The notes under the pieces: model-generated
What the model saw: the letters and a program-made list of their open reading frames with translations, nothing else
Database searches by the model: none
What the model was told of the DNA's origin: nothing
Shown: positions 1 to 5,260 of the stretch, one piece after another
How the letters are laid out: every line of letters begins with the position of its first letter
Position numbering within the stretch: the first letter of the stretch is position 1
Program-made: the position numbers and the translations under genes
Assembly: GCA_012514925.1 (NCBI GenBank)
Contig: JAAYZI010000185.1
Location: 1-7,606 of the forward strand
DNA: 7,606 nucleotides
Reading direction: 5' to 3'
DNA from: Deltaproteobacteria bacterium
GTDB taxonomy: Bacteria > Bdellovibrionota_C > UBA2361 > JAAYZI01

Positions 1-20
1 ACTCCGCTTAGTTTCTCCTG

Positions 21-49
21 AGCCCCACTTCCTTCGTGGGGCTTTTTTT
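21..49 (+). terminator. Rho-independent terminator of an off-window rightward gene
   Basis: A stem GCCCCAC (22-28) pairs with GTGGGGC (36-42) around a 7-base loop, and A21 with T43 can extend it. Seven T residues follow at 43-49. This is the classic intrinsic terminator form for rightward transcription. The unit it ends lies left of the window; only 20 bases of it are visible, too few to tell a coding end from an RNA gene. Confidence 0.85.
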
Positions 50-61
50 ATGCGGCTGTAT

Positions 62-83
62 TTACTTTCTCTGGAGAAAGTAA
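62..83. repeat. Palindromic repeat, copy 1
   Basis: Ten-base arms TTACTTTCTC and GAGAAAGTAA are separated by TG. The core ACTTTCTC-NN-GAGAAAGT recurs near 3480-3509, 3713-3730 and 7456-7483, always outside genes. The left flank ATGCGGCTG (50-58) is also found left of copy 3 (3696-3704), so these two copies share more than the core. It sits between the terminator and the end of the leftward membrane-protein gene. Confidence 0.8.
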
Positions 84-149
84 GTCGGGGGAGTAAGAGG
101 AGGGGTATTTAAAAGAGGGAGCGGCTGGTATTCCCTGGAGCCGAGAGGT

Positions 150-173
150 CTACTGCCCTACTGCTCTACTGTT
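150..173. repeat. 8-bp tandem repeat across a stop codon
   Basis: Three consecutive units CTACTGCC, CTACTGCT and CTACTGTT are followed by a partial unit. The leftward gene's TAG stop (complement of CTA at 166-168) is the first codon-sized block of the third unit. Because the period is 8, not a multiple of 3, gain or loss of a unit downstream of the stop is silent. A slip within the coding side would shift the last residues. Confidence 0.6.
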
Positions 174-1815
174 CTGCCGCCATAGAGGCACGTTCAATCG
201 CTTGTCTGAATTTTTCGCGCATCAAGTTTCGCCGTTCCTCTCTATCCATGGTAGCAAAATTTTCAGGGAACATAGCTTCGTTTCGTAAAGTGGCGTGGGA
301 AGGCGGCCTGATTGGGCCGTCGTCTTTTGAACTTGCTGCTTGCAAGGCGTTGAGCAGTTCGAAGTGTACCTGCTTGGTGGATGATGGTTTAAGGTCTTGC
401 GGTTTGGCGTTTGGCCGCTTATCTCGTAATGGGTAAGATCTTGGGTCTTCAGTTTCAAAGCTCTCTAAGATCGACTTTTTAATCGCTACTGGATAGGTAT
501 CCAGGATAAAATTAGGCACGGGTGCCGGGGTGGGATCTGGTTTGAGTTCTGGTGCGGGTGTCTCTGGAGCTTCTGGAGGAGCTGGCAGCAAGTTGTCGTT
601 TGGTTGTTGTTCGGCAGAGATGGGCTGGGTTAGTGGCGCGGGTGGTGGATCTTGTGTGGTAAGACTCTGAACTGGCTCTGGCGCTGGATCTTCTACTTCT
701 AGTTGCTGGGTCTTAGGCTGATTGAGGGTGGTCTGCAGAATATCGTCGTTATTATTTAAGATGAGTGATTGGGCTGCGAAGATCGCCAGTACAATCACCG
801 CAAGTGCCAGGCCTAAGGCTTTATGGCTTAGACTCCGTCCGGACTCGTGCATAACCCACTTAGGGACTTTGAAATTGAAAGGGAGTTTGGTACGGGACTT
901 CTTTTTTTCTGTCTGCTTTGGAGTATGAGCAGTGCCGTATTTTCGTAGCAGCTTTGCAAAGATCAGATGGGATTGTTTTCGACTGTGAGTTTGGGGCTCC
1001 GCTTGCACCAACTGTGATGGCATGGCGATAAGATTAGGTTTTGCATCGGCGTTATGATCGGGTTGTGAGGCTCCATCCTTAATCTCGCGCCTTACCGTTT
1101 TGATTATCTCTTGGAGAGGGTGTGGGCAACTGTCAAAACCAATGGTTTTTTGGCGGAGTTCCCCTACTTGCACGCGGATAATTAATTCATTATCAATCCA
1201 ACATTCCGGTCTAAAATCCAAGCTAGGAATAAGGACAATAGCGTTGGTGTTTCGCACGTATTCCACTAAGAGCTGGGCGAAGCGCTCTTTCCATTCGTTG
1301 GTAATCGGTTCGAAAGGATTGTTTAGAATCATCACTTTGTGATCGGTATGCACAGCCGCTAACAGATAAATGCGACGAATTTGGCAGGGTGTGAGTTCGG
1401 CGAAAGTCTTATCCTGCACGTGCTCCAGGCCGTACGAAAGTAAGGTGGTATCAAGATTGTGTAATGGCACGCCGCTTTCCTTAAAGAAAGCCGTGACGGT
1501 CATGGATCTGGCGCTGCAGCTTTCGCCGAATCCAATACGAAGGTGGTTAGCCGGATCACATGGTTCGGCACCAAGGGTAATGGAGTACCTTTCCGGGCCG
1601 GGTACCCCTGCTAGAATACGTTGATAGGTGCCAAGCTCGACTGGGGAGAAAGCTCTTAGCACGGTAATGCGACCGCTGCGGCAGATGATGCTTTTTACCA
1701 CCTCGCCTGATGTGGTGAAGAGCTTTATTTCAAGATGGGTATTTTGCATAACGCCGTATATTTTTAGAAACCATATTAGGGACTGGCGCAAAGCCGGTCC
1801 TTGACCCCGCTTCAT
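166..1815 (-). CDS. Degenerate ABC-ATPase-like domain fused to a membrane helix and proline-rich tail
   Basis: Predicted 549-residue protein with no family name I recognise. Residues about 28-225 follow the order of an ABC ATPase: the Walker A region reads SPVELGTYQRILAG (57-70), keeping the trailing RILAG but lacking GxxGxGKS/T. The signature region is LTPCQIRRI (141-149) instead of LSGGQxRR, Walker B is VMILNNPF (161-168) with the DE pair replaced by NN, and the switch histidine appears absent (VLIPSLD, 194-200). ATP hydrolysis is therefore unlikely. A basic linker (about 275-332) precedes one hydrophobic helix (333-353), then a proline-rich stretch (376-435) and a charged tail (436-549). 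The likely topology is N-terminus inside, tail in the periplasm, like TonB-type energisers, though no TonB domain is seen. An alternative ATG at 1749 (residue 23) is nearer the domain start; neither has a clear ribosome site. It lies 101 bp downstream of the small leftward gene. The role is unknown; a scaffold or regulatory role is inference. Confidence 0.85.
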   Translation of the reverse strand: MKRGQGPALRQSLIWFLKIYGVMQNTHLEIKLFTTSGEVVKSIICRSGRITVLRAFSPVELGTYQRILAGVPGPERYSITLGAEPCDPANHLRIGFGESCSARSMTVTAFFKESGVPLHNLDTTLLSYGLEHVQDKTFAELTPCQIRRIYLLAAVHTDHKVMILNNPFEPITNEWKERFAQLLVEYVRNTNAIVLIPSLDFRPECWIDNELIIRVQVGELRQKTIGFDSCPHPLQEIIKTVRREIKDGASQPDHNADAKPNLIAMPSQLVQAEPQTHSRKQSHLIFAKLLRKYGTAHTPKQTEKKKSRTKLPFNFKVPKWVMHESGRSLSHKALGLALAVIVLAIFAAQSLILNNNDDILQTTLNQPKTQQLEVEDPAPEPVQSLTTQDPPPAPLTQPISAEQQPNDNLLPAPPEAPETPAPELKPDPTPAPVPNFILDTYPVAIKKSILESFETEDPRSYPLRDKRPNAKPQDLKPSSTKQVHFELLNALQAASSKDDGPIRPPSHATLRNEAMFPENFATMDREERRNLMREKFRQAIERASMAAEQ

Positions 1816-1916
1816 TTAGATAGTTAAGCAGGCTCTAACGGTCTGAAAAATTGCATAAATATCAGAAGATCAGACGCTTGTGGGTGAAAAAGTCAATTAG
1901 ACCAATACGTTCTTCG

Positions 1917-2186
1917 TCACTTAGTCCTGTAGTTTGCAATCCACAGCAGCATCATTTTTGCCCACTCATCAAACGAGCCGTATTTTAAGCTTCTTCCACC
2001 GCCAATAAGAACTTGTAGCGTCTCTGGGGAAAAATTGCCGCTAACGATTTGGATTAACTCGGCTCTAAAAGCAGACACTATTTCGCGTGTCTCACATTCG
2101 ATGAAGTCCTCCACTGCCCGTTTGTCATCGGAACTGGTGATCGCATAATTCTCCACCCAATATTTTATTCTATTATATACGGGCAT
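1917..2186 (-). CDS. Small hypothetical protein, 89 residues
   Basis: I do not recognise this protein. It is an 89-residue soluble, mildly acidic protein with mixed helical composition, no signal peptide and no convincing membrane segment. A notable patch is IGGGRSLKYGSFDEW (about 61-75), followed by a hydrophobic stretch MMLLWIANY near the end. The reading frame is open from an ATG at 2186 to TGA, and its amino-acid composition looks like a genuine protein. No Shine-Dalgarno sequence precedes the ATG, but a promoter-like pair (2200-2228) would give a transcript starting only a few bases upstream, consistent with near-leaderless translation. It points the same way as the degenerate ABC-like gene 101 bp downstream and may be co-transcribed with it. 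Confidence 0.6.
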   Translation of the reverse strand: MPVYNRIKYWVENYAITSSDDKRAVEDFIECETREIVSAFRAELIQIVSGNFSPETLQVLIGGGRSLKYGSFDEWAKMMLLWIANYRTK

Positions 2187-2199
2187 TTGTAAATATATT

Positions 2200-2228
2200 T
2201 GTATAGATCATCCAGACAGTACTGCTAA
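2200..2228 (-). promoter_or_regulatory. Candidate sigma-70-type promoter for the leftward genes
   Basis: On the minus strand, TTAGCA (2223-2228) and TATACA (2200-2205) are separated by exactly 17 bases, each matching 4 of 6 positions of the TTGACA/TATAAT consensus. The -10 ends 13 bases before the ATG at 2186, so the 5' leader would be very short. This is a match by eye in an AT-rich region. Confidence 0.35.
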
Positions 2229-2265
2229 AGGTAAGGGTGCACAAGTTCTCAAAACGTTGCGTCTG

Positions 2266-2278
2266 TGTTATTGTAACA
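2266..2278. promoter_or_regulatory. Small dyad upstream of the heptose gene
   Basis: TGTTA (2266-2270) and TAACA (2274-2278) form a perfect 5-bp dyad around TTG, about 29 bases before the ATG of the heptose gene. It could be an operator half-site pair or overlap a promoter; chance occurrence is quite possible. Confidence 0.2.
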
Positions 2279-2306
2279 TAGTTTTAAGCGCTTGGGACTT
2301 TTGAAA

Positions 2307-3374
2307 ATGGCAGAAATTGCAAAGAAAATTCGTAGTAGAGAAGAATGTGCCAGGTTGGTTGCGGAGGGAAAGAGCCGTGGGCAGAGAGTGGGTTTTACAT
2401 CGGGTTCCTTTGACCTTATTCATCCAGGCCACGTGCTTTATCTTAACGAGGCTAAAAAGCACTGTGACCTTTTAGTGGTGGGGCTTAACTCTGATCATTC
2501 GATACAAACATATAAGAGCAAACTGAGACCGGTGATGCCGGAACAGGATCGGTTGATAGTGCTCTCTGCCATGGAATCGGTGGATCTGGTTTTCTTATTT
2601 GACGAGACAAATAATAACTCCAATATCGAGGTGTTAAAGCCAGATATTTACATCAAGGCTGGCGACTATGATAAGGCTTCGTTATCTTCTGCGCCCTTGG
2701 TGGAGGCTTATGGAGGAGAGGTGTTGTTGGTGCCCTTTGAAAAGGGGCATTCGACTTCGTCCATAATCGCCCGGATTACTGAACTCTCTAAGGCTCAAGA
2801 CGCTGGTTGTATTGATTTGGAGCCGCCGCCGCGAAGGCCTGCCGTGTTTATCGACCGCGACGGCACCATCGTTGAGTTTGTTGAATATCTGCACGAGCCG
2901 GAGAAGCTTAGAGTTTTGCCGGGAGCTTTGGAGGGCATGAAGCTCTTGCAGCAAGCTGGTTTTCGAATTGTAATCATAACAAATCAGCCCGGCATTGGGA
3001 TGGGTTTTTATACCAAGGAAGATTTTTACCGTGTTAATCGTGAGCTGCTGCGGGCTGCCTCCAAGGCAGGTGTTTTAATTGATAAGGTTTACTTCTGCCC
3101 GCACAGCAAGGCAGAACAATGCCTTTGTCGTAAGCCTGCAACCGCGTTGGTTGAGCGAGCTAATAAAGAGTTGAACTTGGACCTGTCTGGAAGCTACGTG
3201 ATTGGCGATATGACGATTGATTTGATGTTGGCTAAGAATGCGGGCTGCACGCCGGTCTTAGTTAGGACCGGATATGGCGGCCAGGATGGACTTTATCCCG
3301 CCACACCGGAATTTACGGGGGAAGATTTAGCGCAGGCAGCTGCTTGGATACTTGATAATCACACAAAACCCTGA
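2307..3374 (+). CDS. Fused heptose-1-phosphate nucleotidyltransferase and heptose-bisphosphate phosphatase
   Basis: A 355-residue cytoplasmic protein. Residues about 25-160 match the RfaE2/HldE C-terminal nucleotidyltransferase: GFTSGSFDLIHPGHVLYL (29-46) contains the HxGH motif, and HSTSSII (148-154) is the family's second nucleotide-binding motif. Residues about 178-350 match the GmhB HAD phosphatase: DRDGT (183-187, nucleophile D183), TNQ (225-227), RKP with K276, GD (300-301), and the zinc set C264, H266, C272, C274. Together they would dephosphorylate D-glycero-D-manno-heptose 1,7-bisphosphate and then attach a nucleotide, the last two steps before epimerisation in ADP-heptose synthesis. 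The sugar-kinase domain of E. coli HldE is missing and must be elsewhere. ATG 2307 is chosen over an in-frame TTG at 2292 because it has GGGA 10 bases upstream. The nucleotide (ADP or GDP) cannot be decided here. Confidence 0.93.
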   Translation: MAEIAKKIRSREECARLVAEGKSRGQRVGFTSGSFDLIHPGHVLYLNEAKKHCDLLVVGLNSDHSIQTYKSKLRPVMPEQDRLIVLSAMESVDLVFLFDETNNNSNIEVLKPDIYIKAGDYDKASLSSAPLVEAYGGEVLLVPFEKGHSTSSIIARITELSKAQDAGCIDLEPPPRRPAVFIDRDGTIVEFVEYLHEPEKLRVLPGALEGMKLLQQAGFRIVIITNQPGIGMGFYTKEDFYRVNRELLRAASKAGVLIDKVYFCPHSKAEQCLCRKPATALVERANKELNLDLSGSYVIGDMTIDLMLAKNAGCTPVLVRTGYGGQDGLYPATPEFTGEDLAQAAAWILDNHTKP

Positions 3375-3381
3375 CCTAAAG

Positions 3382-3455
3382 AGCCATCACCAGAAAGGCT
3401 CTGCTAATCTGGGCTTTTATTAAACCTTGTCTCATATACATATCTCGCACGTAGC
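3382..3455 (+). repeat. 74-bp direct repeat, copy 1
   Basis: This block begins AGCCATCACCAGAAAGG and ends CTCGCACGTAGC. It recurs at 3527-3600 with 3 mismatches in 74 bases and no gaps. It starts 7 bases after the heptose gene stop codon. Its last third (3425-3450) is one of four copies of a 26-base motif CCTTGTC-CATATGCATATCTCGC. The 5-bp pair GAGCC (3381-3385) and GGCTC (3397-3401) could fold into a small hairpin but no T tract follows. Confidence 0.92.
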
Positions 3456-3464
3456 CCTCTAGCT

Positions 3465-3515
3465 GTATCCGCTTGCATGAATTTTACTTTCTCTGGAGAA
3501 AGTAAAATTGATTCC
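3465..3515 (-). repeat. Palindromic repeat with flanks, copy 2
   Basis: A 51-bp unit matches the reverse complement of 7449-7499 with 3 differences. Its centre (3480-3509) is a perfect palindrome of 14-base arms around TG. It lies between the two 74-bp direct repeats. The arm end GTATCCG-TTGCATGAATT is shared with copy 4; copy 3 carries the related GGTTACC-type version on its right side. Confidence 0.9.
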
Positions 3516-3526
3516 GAGCCACCGTC

Positions 3527-3600
3527 AGCCATCACCAGAAAGGCTCTGCTAACCTGGGCTTTTATTAAACCTTGTTGCATATACATATCTCGCACGTAGC
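3527..3600 (+). repeat. 74-bp direct repeat, copy 2
   Basis: Second copy of the block at 3382-3455, offset by 145 bases. The differences are one T-to-C change near position 3553 and a two-base change near 3575. It contains motif copy 3570-3595, which faces the inverted motif copy at 3627-3652. No open frame is preserved between the copies, since the offset is not a multiple of three. Confidence 0.92.
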
Positions 3601-3652
3601 ATACTAGTTTAATTTGCCAATCTTTTGCGCGAGATATGCATATGTGACAAGG
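3570..3652. repeat. Long imperfect inverted repeat (26-bp arms)
   Basis: Arms 3570-3595 and 3627-3652 are reverse complements at 22 of 26 positions, and two of the four mismatches would be G-U pairs in RNA. The loop is 31 bases. Transcribed, it would give a strong hairpin. There is no trailing T tract on either strand, so it is not a standard terminator. Confidence 0.7.
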
Positions 3653-3695
3653 CCAATATTTAGGTCGTATCAGATTGGATGACCTTACGTTTTAT
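3617..3695 (+). repeat. 79-bp inverted repeat, left arm
   Basis: This block matches the reverse complement of 7528-7606 with five substitutions and two single-base indels. Shared core stretches include GACAAGGCCAATATT and CAGATTGGATGACCTTA. The two arms flank cysS, the transpeptidase and the bactofilin gene. It also carries one inverted copy of the 26-base motif (3627-3652). Confidence 0.92.
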
Positions 3696-3750
3696 ATGCG
3701 GCTGCCATATTCACTTTCTCCGGAGAAAGTAATATTCATGCAAACGGTTA
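3696..3750 (+). repeat. Palindromic repeat with flanks, copy 3
   Basis: The core ACTTTCTC-CG-GAGAAAGT (3713-3730) is a perfect 18-bp palindrome. The left flank ATGCGGCTG is shared with copy 1, while the right flank ATTCATGCAAACGG (3734-3747) is shared with copy 4. It is therefore a mosaic of the flank types seen elsewhere. It directly abuts the 79-bp repeat arm. Confidence 0.85.
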
Positions 3751-3801
3751 CCGGATTCTAAGGTTGCGTAGTTTTGCTAACCTTTGAATGAAATAATTAG
3801 G

Positions 3802-5223
3802 TTATCCCATTTTCTTTAAGACGGCACCTTGGGCGGAGTCCTCGACTAGATAGCCTAAGGCGGAGATTTCTTGGCGCAGTCGATCAGCTTCTGCCCAGTT
3901 TTTCTCCCGCCGCGCGGCATCACGTCGGGTTGCCAGATCTTGCACTTCGGCAGGTATCTCCTCGGAGCCAGCCTCCCAAGTATCCATGCCTAGGCCGAAA
4001 ACACGATCCATTGTCAGCAACAGTCCCAGGCGTTGGGCGCTTGAGAGGTCCTTGTCGGCTGCGATTTTCCACATGTGAGCCAACGCTTGAGGCGTATTTA
4101 AATCGTCGCAAATTGCGTTCCTAAATTGGTCGAGGCTATCAGAATCTGGATCTTGCGCCGCAGCCTGCCCAGATTTTAGAGTTTCTTCTTTCAAACTTAA
4201 CACCAAGTTCTTTAGTTTTTCCAAATTACGCTTAGCATTATCCATGGCCTCCCAACTGAAATTTAGATGAGAACGGTAGTGGGAACCCAGTAACAACATG
4301 CGATAACAGGCTGGCTCATAGCTGTGCTGGATTAGATCGTCCAAAATCATGAAGCCGCCTTTGGATTTAGACATCTTTTCTTGGTTTTGCATCATGAATT
4401 GCGAGTGCATCCAGATCGAGACCCATTTCTTGCCAGTAGCAGCTTCGGATTGAGCAATCTCATTGGTGTGATGCACTGGGATGTGGTCTGCTCCGCCGCA
4501 GTGAATATCGAACTGCTCGCCCAGGTACTTCATGGACATGGCGCTACATTCTATATGCCAGCCCGGATACCCAGTCCCCCAGGGAGACTCCCAGAGCATT
4601 TCCTGACCGGCGAACTTAGACTTGGTAAACCAGAGCACAAAATCATATGGGTTTTTCTTGTTTGCATCTACGTTTACGCGCGCGCCGGCTTTTAGCTTCT
4701 TTAGATCTAATCCAGCCAAACGGCCGTACGGCTTGAATTTGGCGACATTAAAATAGATGTTGCCTCCGCTTGCATAAGCGAAGCCGCGCTTCTCGAGAAC
4801 TTGAATCAGCGCAATCATTTCGGGAATATGCTGGGTAGCTTTAGCTACTACGTCCGGCCGTACCAAATTTAATTTATCCCAGTCCTCAAAAAACTTGGCG
4901 GTATAAAAATCGGCGATTTGTTGGGCGCTTTTGCCTTCGCGGCGCATAGCCACAATCATTTTATCCTCGCCTTCGTCGGCGTCGCTGGTTAGATGCCCCA
5001 CATCCGTGATGTTCATGACGTGTTTAACCTTGTAGCCAGCAAAGCGCAGGGTACGCACTAACACATCTTCGAAAATAAATGTCTTAAAATTACCGATATG
5101 CTGAGTGTCGTAGACTGTCGGTCCGCAGCAGTAAACGCCAACCTGTCCGGGTACTATCGGTTCAAGCACATCCAAGCGCCGTGTAAAAGAATTGTGAAGC
5201 TTGACAACATAAGCTGGAGTCAT
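3802..5223 (-). CDS. cysS: Cysteinyl-tRNA synthetase
   Basis: A 473-residue class I aminoacyl-tRNA synthetase that activates cysteine with ATP and charges tRNA-Cys in the cytoplasm. The HIGH motif appears as HIGN (42-45) within GPTVYDTQHIGNF, and KMSKS is at 283-287. The expected zinc/cysteine-binding set is present: C33, C226 (in WHIECSAMS), H251 and E255 (in HHTNEIAQ). The C-terminal helical and anticodon-recognition part (about 325-473) is complete, and the length is normal for the family. A strong ribosome site, GAGGAG at 5230-5235, lies 6 bases before the ATG. The gene begins 37 bp after the transpeptidase stop in the same direction, so the two probably share a transcript. Nothing in it looks damaged. 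Confidence 0.98.
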   Translation of the reverse strand: MTPAYVVKLHNSFTRRLDVLEPIVPGQVGVYCCGPTVYDTQHIGNFKTFIFEDVLVRTLRFAGYKVKHVMNITDVGHLTSDADEGEDKMIVAMRREGKSAQQIADFYTAKFFEDWDKLNLVRPDVVAKATQHIPEMIALIQVLEKRGFAYASGGNIYFNVAKFKPYGRLAGLDLKKLKAGARVNVDANKKNPYDFVLWFTKSKFAGQEMLWESPWGTGYPGWHIECSAMSMKYLGEQFDIHCGGADHIPVHHTNEIAQSEAATGKKWVSIWMHSQFMMQNQEKMSKSKGGFMILDDLIQHSYEPACYRMLLLGSHYRSHLNFSWEAMDNAKRNLEKLKNLVLSLKEETLKSGQAAAQDPDSDSLDQFRNAICDDLNTPQALAHMWKIAADKDLSSAQRLGLLLTMDRVFGLGMDTWEAGSEEIPAEVQDLATRRDAARREKNWAEADRLRQEISALGYLVEDSAQGAVLKKMG

Positions 5224-5227
5224 GTTT

Positions 5228-5235
5228 CTCTCCTC
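5228..5235 (-). promoter_or_regulatory. Ribosome binding site of cysS
   Basis: On the minus strand GAGGAGAG is the strongest Shine-Dalgarno match in the window. It lies in the 37-bp gap between the transpeptidase stop and the cysS ATG, with the GAGGAG portion 6 bases from the start. This fixes the cysS start at 5223. Confidence 0.85.
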
Positions 5236-5260
5236 GTAGAGACTCTAGTTAGAGATTTTC

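Noticed and set aside
1..20. Possible 3' end of a tRNA or a coding sequence before the terminator
   Set aside because: Twenty bases are too few. One frame ends in TGA at 19-21 and CTCCGCTT could resemble an acceptor stem, but neither can be supported.
122..143. CGGCT/AGCCG inverted repeat as a terminator for the leftward membrane-protein gene
   Set aside because: The stem is only 5 bp with a 12-base loop, and the T run on the minus strand starts several bases after the stem.
2307..2480. Assignment as full-length HldE
   Set aside because: The N-terminal ribokinase-type domain of HldE is absent; only the nucleotidyltransferase half is present before the phosphatase.
3465..3515. Integron attC site
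   Set aside because: The palindrome lacks the paired R/L core sites ending in GTT/AAC and no integrase or cassette structure is present.
3404..3595. A 63-codon leftward open frame
   Set aside because: It lies entirely within the repeat cluster, has no ribosome site, and the two repeat copies are read in different frames, so the frame is not preserved.
3382..3600. CRISPR array
   Set aside because: There are only two copies of a 74-bp repeat, too long and too few, and no cas genes are nearby.
3760..3784. AAGGTT/AACCTT dyad as the cysS terminator
   Set aside because: The 6-bp stem has a long loop and no T tract on the minus strand, so termination cannot be supported.
4381..4695. A 104-codon rightward open frame inside cysS
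   Set aside because: It is antisense to the conserved catalytic core of cysS, whose constraints explain it as a shadow frame.
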